The translations under genes and the position numbers were made by a program. Source: Mesostigma viride (taxonomy: Eukaryota; Streptophyta; Mesostigmatophyceae; Mesostigmatales; Mesostigmataceae). From it: a stretch of 64,000 nt of DNA. Of this stretch, positions 1 through 9,103 are shown one piece after another (position 1 is the stretch's first letter; the number at the start of each line of letters is the position of its first letter). The stretch lies in contig RPFO01001812.1 in the NCBI GenBank assembly GCA_009746045.1, forward strand, positions 128,501 through 192,500, in the 5' to 3' direction. The notes beneath the pieces were generated by a model. The model saw only the letters and a program-made list of their open reading frames with translations. It was not told where the DNA came from and made no database searches.

Positions 1-704
1 GATGGATGGATGGATGGATGGATGGATGGATGGATGGATGGATGGATGGATGGATGGATGGATGGATGGATGGATGGATGGATGGATGGATGGATGGATG
101 GATGGATGGATGGATGGATGGATGGATGGATGGATGGATGGATGGATGGATGGATGGATGGATGGATGGATGGATGGATGGATGGATGGATGGATGGATG
201 GATGGATGGATGGATGGATGGATGGATGGATGGATGGATCCATGGATGGATGGATGGATGGATGGATGGATGGATGGATGGATGGATGGATGGATGGATG
301 GATGGACGGACGGACGGATGGATGGATGGATGGATGGATGGATGGATGGATGGATGGATGGATGGATGGATGGATGGATGGATGGATGGATGGATGGATG
401 GATGGATGGATGGATGGATGGATGGATGGATGGATGGATGGATGGATGGATGGATGGATGGATGGATGGATGGATGGATGGATGGATGGATGGATGGATG
501 GATGGATGGATGGATGGATGGATGGATGGATGGATGGATGGATGGATGGATGGATGGATGGATGGATGGATGGATGGATGGATGGATGGATGGATGGATG
601 GATGGATGGATGGATGGATGGATGGATGGATGGATGGATGGATGGATGGATGGATGGATGGATGGATGGATGGATGGATGAATGGATGGATGGATGGATG
701 GATG
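1..704. repeat. (GATG)n microsatellite, about 700 bp
   Basis: Almost uninterrupted tetranucleotide GATG array that runs off the window edge. Only a few interruptions are visible (a GATC-CATG break near 240, three GACG units near 305-315, one AATG near 681). The three long open frames through it are artefacts of a stop-free repeat. The unique sequence just after it matches the 3' UTR of the RTE-like family, which carries a short GATG run at the same place near 2170 and, inverted, near 5282. The array therefore looks like an expansion inside an old RTE copy. Confidence 0.97.
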
Positions 705-885
705 GGAGCAAACATTCCTAACGGAGCTTATCTACTACTGTACAACAGCTATCTACAAACATCTATCGACATCAACTCTACCGTAGTAGGGGACCTGTCT
801 GGCGTGCTTCCCGTATGTTTGCACACACGGGCGCTTCCCCACCGGGGGGGGGCTCGTTGGATCCTCTATGACCTGGGCCCACCAG
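705..885 (-). mobile_element. RTE-like LINE fragment (subfamily a), 3' part
   Basis: The complement matches the 3' UTR and C-terminal coding tail of the RTE copy at 3300-3499 (same GCAAACA, CTATCTACAA and GGGAAGC stretches). It breaks off at about 885, where sequence typical of a HAL 3' UTR begins. Degenerate, no usable reading frame. Confidence 0.6.
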
Positions 886-1565
886 GACATAGCATGATGA
901 GCCAGGACGTAGCATGGCTGTACAAGGACTAAGCTAAGGCTATGGCTGGTTGTGTACCGGATGCGTTAGCGGTGCACGTGACTAGGTATGTTGGCACAGC
1001 TAGGCAAACATTCTAGGCATGGCGGCCATAGCGGCATGCAGTGACTACCTGCATCCCAAACTTGGGCACACGCTGAGCCCCCACAAAGTGGGGGGTGGTG
1101 TCCTTCATTACCGTCTACGTACCACCAATCTTTACGTGTCATCTGCCTCGATCCATGTAACAGACAAACAAGGGCCGGCTCCCCGGGCGAGAGCCCGCCC
1201 CGCCGATCTAGGGCCTAGCACATGTCCATGCCTCATGTACGTGTACGGCTAGCCGATGACGGAAAGTCAAGTGGCGACCTTGCCGGGCGCGGCCTGGTCT
1301 GGTCTGGACATTCCACGTGAAGGTAAAACGCCCAGGTCCGCTGTGAGGGCTTGGTGCCAGCTAGTCTGTACGTTTGATGTGTCTACCTGACCTGATAATG
1401 AATTAGTTGTGCTCCCGTTGGGGAGTCACGTCCAGCACCGTACGTCGTGCTTTTACTGATCGATCCCTGTGTGTGCACCGACAGGAAAGAGAGGGCAGAG
1501 ACCCTCTTTCAGCTCCTTCATGCCTATGATGAGCCCCACCCCAGATTAATTAGTTAATAGACACA
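886..1565 (-). mobile_element. Mosaic of HAL 3' UTR, family X and HAL-2 tail fragments
   Basis: Three pieces in minus orientation. 886-1040 matches the 3' UTR of the ORF1-only element at 53590-53760. About 1045-1400 is a diverged copy of family X (compare 1566-1890). About 1405-1540 is a HAL-2 type tail, including the CTCCC-GTTG-GGGAG hairpin complement near 1412-1425. Boundaries are approximate and no TSDs were recognised. Confidence 0.5.
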
Positions 1566-1990
1566 CACGTGACTGCGTCACGTGAGCATAAGTCCTTGAG
1601 CAGTGGGAGGGGAACATGGGACGGAATGGATGGTGTAGTAAGCTATCTAGGACCTAGTTACAGGGGTGTGGGCACCGCGGCCCGAATCGCTATGAATGCC
1701 ATACGCGGTCACACGCGGAGCCCCCACAGACTTGGGGGTGGTCTCCTTCATCACTACTTGCCATCTATCCTTGCGAACCATCTGCCTCCATATTACAGAC
1801 AAACCAGGAGGCTGCCCGGGTGTGAGCCCGTCACGTGACTAGTGTAGCACATGTCCATGCCGAGTCTATCACGAAAAGTCCACGGGTGGCGGCCCTGCCG
1901 CGCGCGGCCTGGGGCACGCCATGCAGGTGAGCAAATATCGCCCAGCTAGGCTGGGCGGGCTTGGTGCCATGCAGCTAGTCTATCTGATGT
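1566..1990 (-). mobile_element. Family X repeat copy (minus orientation)
   Basis: Matches the inverted copy at 2598-2888 plus 5371-5455 over its length, including the CCCCCACAGACTTGGGGG palindrome and the 'accatccattcc' stretch. Its 3' end (at the low-coordinate side) has a perfect palindrome, CACGTGAC-GCA-GTCACGTG, followed by a short TTAATTAA-type tail. This layout, hairpin then TTAA-rich tail, is also seen in the RTE and HAL families. No protein was recognised; it could be a SINE or a 5'-truncated LINE. Confidence 0.55.
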
Positions 1991-2094
1991 ACGTATCTAC
2001 CTGATCTACCCCAGATGATGCCTAGCTTTAGTTAGTCATGTATTTTGCCCATGCAGAGAGTTGCTCTCTGCTGAGATGCCATGCACCCTAGCCA

Positions 2095-2597
2095 TTAATT
2101 AATATTAATTAATTAATTAATTAATTAGACTCGTGCTCCCGTTGGGGAGTCACGGATGCAAGCAAACCCGATGGATGGATGGATGCAAACAGTCCTACCG
2201 GTCTAATCTCAAGGCCAGACAACGTACCAGCGCAGGCCAGAAATCGGGAGAATCCGGACATGCATGGTAGCTCGAGCCTGCCGTTATCTTGTCCGCATGT
2301 TCGAGTCGTTCAGGATGATGAATATGAATGGTGATGGAAATGTGTAGCCTTGTGCATTGAAATTATGGCTGGCTTACGTGTAGAGCGACGAGATGACCTA
2401 GACGGTGGGGCTGGAAACAGCTTGAGCTTGATCAGGGCGTGTGTTTCGAGCCTAACTGGCCGGGAGTGTACGTCTAGTGGTGAGCACCATTGCTGCGATC
2501 GCTCTCCCACCATTTACGAGGAAATACCCACTGGAAAACCACTGAAAAGGTCTAGCTAGTCAGTCAAAGCTAATCTATCTACAACTTCTATTTTCTA
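2095..2597 (-). mobile_element. RTE-like LINE tail (subfamily a) interrupted by a PLE copy
   Basis: 2095-2205 holds a TTAATTAA tract, the hairpin complement CTCCCGTTGGGGAG and a short GATG run, all in minus orientation. The same RTE copy resumes at about 2568-2597 after a Penelope-like insertion. This is one of the better copies of the subfamily a 3' end. Confidence 0.6.
2206..2560 (-). mobile_element. 5'-truncated Penelope-like element copy
   Basis: Complement of the 3' segment that follows the PLE reverse transcriptase at 21856-22434. The conserved 3' terminus (GCGCTGGTTGTCTC...) lies at 2206 and the truncated 5' end near 2560. The flanks share CTAATCT, a likely 7-bp TSD (about 2198-2204 and 2563-2570). 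Open frames inside are not expected to be coding. Confidence 0.7.
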
Positions 2598-2888
2598 CAC
2601 CCGTGGACTTTTCGTGATAGACTCGGCAGGGACATGTGCTACACTAGACGTGACGGGCTCACACCCGGCCGGGCAGCCTCCTGGTTTGTCTGTAATATGG
2701 AGGCAGATCTGACCGGTACGCAAGTCAGGATAGATGGCAAGTAGTGATGAAGGAGACCCCCCCCAAGTCTGTGGGGGCTCCGCGTGTGACCGCGTATGGC
2801 ATTCATACTCGATTCGGGCCGCGGTGCCCACAGCCCCACACCCCTGTAACTAGGACTTCGATAGCTTACACCATCCATGATCCATTCC
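2598..2888 (+). mobile_element. Family X copy, 5' portion (continues at 5371-5455)
   Basis: Inverted partner of 1566-1890. It is interrupted at ATCCATTCC (2880-2888), which is repeated at about 5362-5370, where X resumes and ends with the CACGTGAC/GTCACGTG palindrome and a TTAATTAA tract at about 5440-5468. The RTE-like LINE between these points therefore inserted into X with a 9-bp TSD. No coding capacity recognised. Confidence 0.6.
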
Positions 2889-2910
2889 AGGGTCCTTCCT
2901 GGTCTTACGA

Positions 2911-3463
2911 ATGGGGCCGAGACGTAGACCCTCACCGCCGACCTGCATGGCCCGCAAGCTGGACGGCGCGGTCACCAACATGCTGCGATCCATTTTCAGA
3001 GTAGGATATGCTGCTCATGTCCGCAATGAGGACCTGTACCTTGGCATGCCATATATCACCATCACCATTAAGCAGCGGCGCCTGCAGCTAGCTCGTAGGG
3101 CACCTAGCTCGCATGCACCAACCAGGTATAGGCACCTCACGGCTCACGTGGCCTCCCCACGGGACTGCGCCCATGCAGCTCAGCCGGGCCGGCACCTCAC
3201 TCATGACGTGGGCCGGGCCCCGTGATCGATGCTAGACGCCGCAAGGCCCGCACCTTCAAAGAACAGCAAGTCGAGGCGGACATGGGGGGCCTAGTAGGCT
3301 GTAGGCCTCTCCGTGATTTGGAAAAAGATGATGGACAAGGCCAAGTGGGCCCAGGTCATAGTAGAGGACAACGAGCCTCCCCCCGTGGGGAAGCGCCCGC
3401 GTGTGCAAACATATACGTATACGGGAAGCACGCCAGACCCCCCAGGGTAGAGTTTGTTACATA
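2911..3463 (+). pseudogene. RTE-like LINE ORF2, C-terminal fragment
   Basis: Broken coding remnant of the region after the RT domain. In shifting frames one reads GAET(stop)TLTADL, then ARKLDGAVTNMLRSIF, HVRNEDLYLGMPYITITIKQ and RRLQLARR, then RRKARTFKEQ and a final segment ending [19 protein letters not shown] before a TAG at 3463. This order (GAETWTLT, KLDG..T.MLR, N.DLY, RRL.LA, basic K-rich segment, W..V) matches the C-terminal part of RTE/BovB-type ORF2 proteins. Stops and frameshifts show it is dead. The assignment rests on recognised motif order, not on a database search. Confidence 0.7.
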
Positions 3464-3499
3464 GATGTTTGTAGATAGCTGTTGTAGATAGATTAGACC

Positions 3500-5250
3500 C
3501 AGAGTGAGATCGTACGTTATACGCGTTATACGGTCACGGTGGAGTATAATGTATAATACGGTATAATGCGGTATAATACGGTATTATACGTTTTCGTACG
3601 GACACACTCAGAATACTCTGATTTTACACATTTTAAGACACCCACCATCAATCCACATGTTTTTAACACTGTTTTGGACATAATCCAAGGTTGCCCTACC
3701 CTCGGCTATACTCTATACGGTGGATATTGTGGACACGATCGATGTATTGCATGTAATACTGAGAATGTAAACGTGCGCATGCATAATTGTGTGTATGTGT
3801 ATATATGTGGCTTTATATTGGTTATGTTTACTTGGGTGCCTTCACTTTGATGCAAGTAATTATATATTTTAATATATATATGTGGCTGTGCATGCACGCA
3901 AATACTACAGTAGTATACAATTAATGCATGTAGTATGTTTGCATGGTGCGATGCTATGTGAATATACTGAGCTGCATGTGACTACAGGTGTGTGACTCGT
4001 GGTGTGCATTAATTAATTAATTAACTGAATTAATTAATTAATATTAATTAATCTCGTGTCCCCGTTGGGGAACCACGGAGGCTAAACAGGTGGGGATGTG
4101 ATAAGTAACTCACATATTCTCACCTTCCATACAACAACCTTGTTTTCCAGCAGGCTGAAGAGCATGACAGGCGTCTATGAGCTCGCCAGCTCCTTGCAAC
4201 GGTGATGCCGCTCCCAGGCAGCTAGGGTCCTTGACTACGCAATATAGAATGTCTACCGTGTGAAAACCTCCATACAGGAAGCGTAGCAAAGCCAGATAAC
4301 TGCCCGATCAATTCTGGGTAGCTTTAGGAAGCATGGCATACGCAGCGTAAGGAAAACCATTGAAAGCTGCGGAAAATCTGATAGCACAACTGCAACAAGT
4401 GGAGAACAAAATAGCAAGAAAAACCCAGAAACGGCGCAAAAAGTTTCATGCCAGGTTCATTAAGAGCGCAAACAGACTGGGCGGTGACATGCGGCAAATC
4501 AACGTACCACGGCCGGCATTATTTCCTACCCAGGCGCGCAAGAAAAGCCAGCCAGCCATGGATGGATTAACCGCGGATCGCGCAGGCCTGAACGAAATCA
4601 TTTTAGAAATGACAGGAAATGGCCGCAGATCGAAGATGCTTAGGTTATTTTCATGGTGTCCGTTACTAAACGGCTCTTGCTGCATCAAAATAACCCACGA
4701 ATGTCGAGTTCTACCGTCGCAGGCACACATGCTAGATTATTCATCGCGGCCAAATTGACGTTGGATGAGACCCCCGTGCAAATCTGTACCAACAAAGGCA
4801 GCGAATTTGCAAATAGTGCAGATCTTGCTATGAAACATCATAATAGAACATCACTTTTAACCATCGGCTTAATTTTTTCGCCTGTCGCCCGCCGGATTAG
4901 CCATATTTTAACGGAACGCACGTCGCCATGGCCACCTCCGCACGGTGCGCGCACTGTGCACCACAATGTCAAAATAAGATCGCGTCGAATTGTGAAAGTT
5001 CAGACGGGTCAGTACTTATAGTAGAGATACGAAATCTGTGGCTTCAAATCGTTGCCCTGTCGTTCTGGCATCCTAGCCGCGCAAAACGTAAAAAAAACGC
5101 GGAAAACACGGCATCATACGGTATAATACGGTATTATACGTCATTATACGCTAAAACGTATTATAACGTATGAATCATACGCTCAAAGCCAGCGTATTAC
5201 GTATTATATACCGTATTATACCGTATTATACGGCGTATGATCTCACTCTG
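3500..5250. mobile_element. hAT-type DNA transposon, non-autonomous
   Basis: Terminal inverted repeats start CAGAGTGAGATC at both ends (3500 and the complement ending at 5250). It is flanked by a perfect 8-bp duplication ATTAGACC (3492-3499 and 5251-5258). The 8-bp TSD and CAG-starting TIR fit the hAT superfamily. Subterminal regions are dense in short repeats around TATAATACGGTATTATACG at both ends, possible transposase-binding sites. A TTAATTAA tract with a degraded CCCCGTTGGGG hairpin near 4005-4075 is probably a nested RTE/HAL tail. The longest internal frame (132 aa, 4360-4758) does not resemble a transposase to me. Confidence 0.85.
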
Positions 5251-5490
5251 ATTAGACCGGTAGGACTGCTTGCACCCAGATCCATCCATCCATCGGGGTG
5301 AATGCTCTGCACGGACTCTCCAACGGGAGCACGAGTCTTAATTAATCAATTAATTAAAATTAATCCATTCCTGGCATCCCATGTTCCCCTCCCACTGAGG
5401 ACTTCTTATGCTCACGTGACGCAGTCACGTGTCTTTTAATTAATTAATTAATTAATTAATTAATTAATATGTCTACTACATCTATTAATT

Positions 5491-5957
5491 TGTAGGACAC
5501 CTTGCCCGCACTAGCCAGGTCGACACCACCCTTGGTCTGGCCGGCCCCCAGCGGCTTGGCCAGCCAGGGCGGCATATTCTGACCTGGCCTGGCCCCGCGG
5601 ACATTCCCAAAAGGGTAGGGAAACCTGTCACCAACTACGTTCAGATGTTGCTGGACGACCTAGTGGTCCCAGCCCAGTTTGAGCACCGCATACACTCTCT
5701 CTCCCGTCTTTGGACTGTCATGCAGGACAAGACGCGGTGGAAGAAGATTGTCAAGGCGCACACGCCCGACCCTGTGGGCAAGCCACCTCCCCCCAAGCGG
5801 AGGAGGCGTTTTGATGAGTAGTGTAGTTAGGATTTTCTAGATAGCCTAGCGTTAGTATAGTTCGACCACGCGGCTTCCTCCACCCCATCCATCATGGAAT
5901 ATGTGCTACATGACCTCCCCACGGAGGCATGTTATAATTTAATTTAATTTTTTTTTA
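5491..5957 (+). mobile_element. 5'-truncated RTE-like LINE (subfamily b)
   Basis: Flanked by ATCTATTAATT (5480-5490 and 5958-5968). It contains the end of an ORF2 and a short 3' UTR with ATATGTGCTACATGA, the stem CCTCC-CCAC-GGAGG and a tail of AATTT repeats. It inserted into the tail of a HAL element. The TSD is AT-rich and overlaps TTAA repeats, so its exact length is uncertain. Confidence 0.65.
5494..5823 (+). pseudogene. RTE-like ORF2 C-terminus, open fragment
   Basis: One frame stays open to a TAG at about 5821. It includes HILTWPGPADIPKRVGKP, NYVQMLLDDLV, FEHRIHSLSRLW and MQDKTRWKKIVKAHTP, and ends with PVGKPPPPKRRRRFDE. The pattern G+P..NYVQ.LL.DL...M.D...W+.IV corresponds to the terminal segment of RTE ORF2 proteins. 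Related copies lie at 44428-44745 and 49989-50221. It is a 5'-truncated retrocopy, not a gene. Confidence 0.6.
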
Positions 5958-6186
5958 ATCTATTAATTAATTAATTATCAACATCACCGTTGGGAGTCAA
6001 TGTAGCACATATCCCTGAGAAGGGGCATATGACTTTAAATACATCCTAGGCTACTTCATGCAAGGGTGGGAATGTAAGCAACCCGTGCTCTAGGTGCCGC
6101 AAGGGCACCGGCACCACCATGCTGTCTCAGGTTCAACCCAACTAAGGGGATCCTGGCACGGGGGAGGAAGATCATCATGGCTATAC

Positions 6187-6709
6187 AGAGCTTGGCACTG
6201 GATTCGTTGTCCACATCGTCGCGTCGCTGCCGCAACACGATGTTTTCTGGCATCCGCGGGCTTTTGGTTCCCGCCGCACATTTGAAAGTGCTGTCCTCCG
6301 GCTTTTTGCCTTTGCACCGTGTGCAGTTCTTGGACGTTTGGAATCATGGCATGGCTAACGTGATGACTGACTAGCTAGACCTTTTCAGTGGTTTTCCATT
6401 TGCGGGTATTTCCTCGCAAATGGTGGGAGAGCGATCGCAGCAACTGGTGCTCACCACTAGACACTCCCGGCCAGCTAGGCTAGAAACACACGCCCTGATC
6501 AAGCATGCTGTTTCCGGCCCCACCGTCTAGGTCATCTAGTCGCTCCACACGTAAGCCAGCCATAATTTCAATGCACAAGGATACACATTTCCATCACCAT
6601 TCATCTTCATCATCCTGAACGACTCGAAAACGCGGAAAAGATAACGGCAGGCTCGAGCTACCATGGTCCGGATTCTCCCGATTTCTGGCCTGCGCTGGTT
6701 GTCTCTTTG
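6187..6709 (+). mobile_element. 5'-truncated Penelope-like element copy, long form
   Basis: About 525 bp, starting GAGCTTGGCACTGG and ending GGTTGTCTCTTTG. The same sequence continues upstream into the PLE reverse transcriptase in the copy at 21298-22468, which shows that this repeat is the PLE 3' region. It sits in the 3' UTR of HAL copy E. Both flanks carry ATACA, a short likely TSD. Confidence 0.75.
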
Positions 6710-7390
6710 ATACAAGGGCTAGGGCATGGCTTCTCGACAGAGAGCATCTCTCTGCATGGCATAGCATGGCTAAATTCTTAATGCAACATCCATGGGGGTC
6801 CCATTATAGACAAAGCATGGCTAAATGTTGAAGGCATCATCCATGGGGGCCGGCCATTATGGGCGCACATGCGCGTGGGCCACATGCCAGGCTAAGCCTT
6901 ACTAATCTACACTACTGGTATATATATTCCTAGTCTGAGGTGGCAGGAGGGGGCTGCCAGGGCTTGTGGTCATCGTGGATGACCGCCCCCCTCCAGTATA
7001 CCGGCTTCCCCCTTGCGCTCTGCCGGAGCTGAAGGTAGGTCGGCCATAGCTCGCGTCGCCGTCAACTGTTGCTGGGCCAGGGTCAAGTCGTCGTCCAGCG
7101 TGAAGCGAGTCTCCGAGAGCTTCTTGCGGCATTTAAGGAACGCCAGCTTGTCCGCCATGTACTTAAAGGTGAGGAGCACGGGTGCCGGGCCAGCCTTCCC
7201 CCGCGCGCGGGGGAGGCGGACAGCCGACATGTCCAGCTCACCAGTGAGTAACATGGGGGCAAGAATGGCGCGCTTAAATGTCTCAAGAAGGCTCGTGGAG
7301 GTCTCACCTGCCTGCTGGTCGAAGTGCTTGACGATGACATTGTGGCTGCGCCGGGCGATGTCGGCTTCCTCGCGTACTACATCTATCTAC

Positions 7391-7507
7391 CTAATTAATT
7401 AATTAATTAATTAATTAATTAATTAATTAGATAACTCCGTTGGGAGTACATGTAGCACATATCCCTGAGAAGGGGCATATATGGCTTTTAATACATTCAT
7501 ACCTCCG
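7391..7507 (-). mobile_element. HAL tail fragment with TTAATTAA tract
   Basis: A roughly 38-bp TTAA-type tract followed by the complement of the HAL-1 3' end (ACTCC-GTTG-GGAGT stem and ATGTAGCACATATCC). Only about 110 bp remains before sequence of another element begins. Confidence 0.6.
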
Positions 7508-7688
7508 CCACAAGCCGGACCCCCAGAAGCCCAAGGTGTACTGGAGGGGCGCCGGGGACCTGATGATCAACCACAAGATGTGGACGCCCCCGGCCATGCA
7601 GCGGGCAAGAATACCTTGTATCAAGCCCTAGCTAGCTTGTATCAAATTGGTAGTCACTGCCCCTATATATGGCAGCCATGCTTAGAAT
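7508..7688 (+). mobile_element. HAL-2 element, ORF1 end and start of 3' UTR (continues 9030-9103 and 11121-11455)
   Basis: Encodes the end of the second ORF1 type (RHKPDPQKPKVYWRGAG, then DLMINHKMWTPPA) followed by its 3' UTR. Two later HAL insertions (7689-9018 and 9104-11109) split it. Joining 7508-7688, 9030-9103 and 11121-11455 gives the same 3' UTR order as the HAL-2 copy at 48905-49395. Confidence 0.65.
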
Positions 7689-8197
7689 CCACCACCTCCG
7701 CCGTCGCAGCCCAGCTTCAACGGCAGACGCTTGACCTCCGCGAGGGGGCCGAGCTCGCCAAGCGCAGCCTCAACGTCATTGTCAAGAATCTCAAGATGGA
7801 GGAAGGTGGGAATTCCGAGAAGCTTATGCGTGCTTTTGAGAGAGAAATCCTTGATCGCATGGGCCTTACTGGTGAGATCGAGCTGGTCGCCCACCGCCTT
7901 CCCCGCGCGCGGGGTAAGGCAGGGCCGCCCCCGCTCCTTCTCACCTTTAAGACCCCGGCGGACAAGATTTCTTTTCTCAGACGCCGCAAGCGGCTCGAGA
8001 AGACTCTCTTCACCCTTGATGATGACTTGACCCTGGCGCAGCAACAACGGCGACGGGAGCTATGGCCGACCTACCTCCAGCTCCGGCAGACCAAGGCGGG
8101 GCAGCCGGTGTACTGGAAGGGGGCGGCCATCTACGTCGGCCACAAGCCCTGGCAGGCGACCCCCGCGGCCCCAGCGACTCCAGACGCCCCAGCTTAG
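7689..8197 (+). CDS. HAL-1 ORF1p, C-terminal half (L1-ORF1-like), intact 169-residue frame
   Basis: Uninterrupted in-frame remnant of the RNA-binding ORF1 protein. It begins in a coiled-coil stretch (TTSAVAAQLQRQTLDLREG, ELAKRSLNVIVKNLKM), then shows an RRM-like/C-terminal layout: AFEREILDRMGL, LVAHRLPRARGKAG, PPPLLLTFKTPADKISFLRR, KTLFTLDDDLTLAQQQRRR, ELWPTYLQLR, PVYWKGAAIYV and a low-complexity APATPDAPA end. The order 'N.I...L', 'R.RP.L..F....DK...L+..K+L', 'DDLT..Q..RR.ELWP', 'YW+G..I.V' is typical of ORF1 proteins of LINEs, thought to act as RNA chaperones in the retrotransposition RNP. The N-terminus is lost to 5' truncation, so no native start exists here. Confidence 0.75.
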
Positions 8198-8428
8198 GGG
8201 AATACAGCAGTAGTAGTGTAGAATAGATAGACCGTGGCCATGTACATGTACGCCTCCTAGAGGCCCTATCCCAGCTAAGCCACGCGCTTTATTTAATCAT
8301 GTACATGTGTGCCTATGATGACTGATGAGCCACACTCCAGATGATGCCTAGCTTTATTTAGTTATGTTGTGCCCATGCAGGGAGTCACTCTCTGCATGCT
8401 GAGAAGCCATGCCATAGCTCTTGTATAT

Positions 8429-8776
8429 CAAAGAGACAACCAGCGCAGGCCAGAAATCGGGAGAATCCGGACCATGGTAGCTCGAGCCTGCCGTTATCTT
8501 TTCCGCGTTTTCGAGTCGTTCAGGATGATGAAGATGAATGGTGATGGAAATGTGTATCCTTGTGCATTGAAATTATGGCTGGCTTACGTGTGGAGCGACT
8601 AGATGACCTAGACGGTGGGGCCGGAAACAGCATGCTTGATCAGGGCGTGTGTTTCTAGCCTAACTGGCCGGGAGTGTCTAGTGGTGAGCACCATTGCTGC
8701 GATCGCTCTCCCACCATTTACGAGGAAATACCCGCAAATGGAAAACCACTGAAAAGGTCTAGCTAGTCAGTCATCA
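8429..8776 (-). mobile_element. 5'-truncated Penelope-like element copy with 9-bp TSD
   Basis: 348 bp flanked by CTTGTATAT (8420-8428 and 8777-8785). The + strand starts CAAAGAGACAACCAGCGC, the complement of the PLE 3' end, so the element lies in minus orientation and is truncated at TGATGACTGACTAGC. The empty site matches other HAL 3' UTR copies (for example near 53870), which supports the boundaries. Confidence 0.85.
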
Positions 8777-9103
8777 CTTGTATATAGCCATGATGATCTT
8801 CCCCCACATGCCACGCTCCCCCTTAACCGGGCATATGTAGCGCGATACATCATGAGGGTGCAGGTGCCTTGGTGCACCTAGAGCAAGTGTTGTTTACATT
8901 CCCAGGTGCCCTTGCAGGAAGTAGCTTAGAATATATTATAGGCTCATATACCCCTTCTCAGGGCTATGTGCTACATATACTCCCAACGGAGTTATGTTCC
9001 TAATTAATTAATTAATTAATGCTTAGAATGCATATATGTTTGCCTAGCTGTGCCAACAGACCTAGTCCCGTGCACCGCTAACGCACGGTACACCACCAGC
9101 CAT

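Larger units (their letters stand above)
2889..5361 (+). mobile_element. 5'-truncated RTE-like LINE (subfamily a) carrying a hAT insertion
   Basis: Bounded by the 9-bp duplication ATCCATTCC. It starts in the last part of ORF2, runs through a 3' UTR interrupted by a hAT element (3500-5250), and ends with the stem CTCTCC-AAC-GGGAG, then TTAATTAATC repeats just before the TSD. A hairpin plus short-repeat tail without poly(A) is typical of RTE-clade LINEs. 5' truncation is the usual result of target-primed reverse transcription. Confidence 0.75.
5486..7374 (-). mobile_element. HAL-type ORF1-only retrotransposon, 5'-truncated copy E
   Basis: Minus-orientation element bounded by TACTACATCTAT (5474-5485 and 7375-7386), a 12-bp TSD. 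The 3' end has GGATATGTGCTACAT, the stem ACTCC-CAAC-GG(T)GA and a TTAA tail. The rest is 3' UTR and a decayed ORF1 C-terminus (about 6930-7370, residues such as SHNVIVKHF, LPRARGKAG, RFTLDDDLTLAQQQ). It contains the RTE-b insertion (5491-5957) and a PLE insertion (6187-6709). Confidence 0.7.
7689..9018 (+). mobile_element. HAL-1 ORF1-only retrotransposon, 5'-truncated copy F
   Basis: Perfect 11-bp duplication ATGCTTAGAAT at 7678-7688 and 9019-9029. Contents are the C-terminal part of ORF1, a 3' UTR of about 800 bp holding a PLE insertion (8429-8776), then ATGTGCTACATATACTCC-CAAC-GGAGT and a TTAATTAA tail. The host sequence on both sides is HAL-2 3' UTR. Confidence 0.85.

Noticed and set aside
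2-932. Three long open frames of MDGW-type repeats
   Set aside because: They are translations of the GATG microsatellite, which has no stop in any forward frame.
4360-4758. 132-residue frame inside the hAT element as transposase
   Set aside because: No hAT dimerisation or catalytic motif is visible and the length is far too short.
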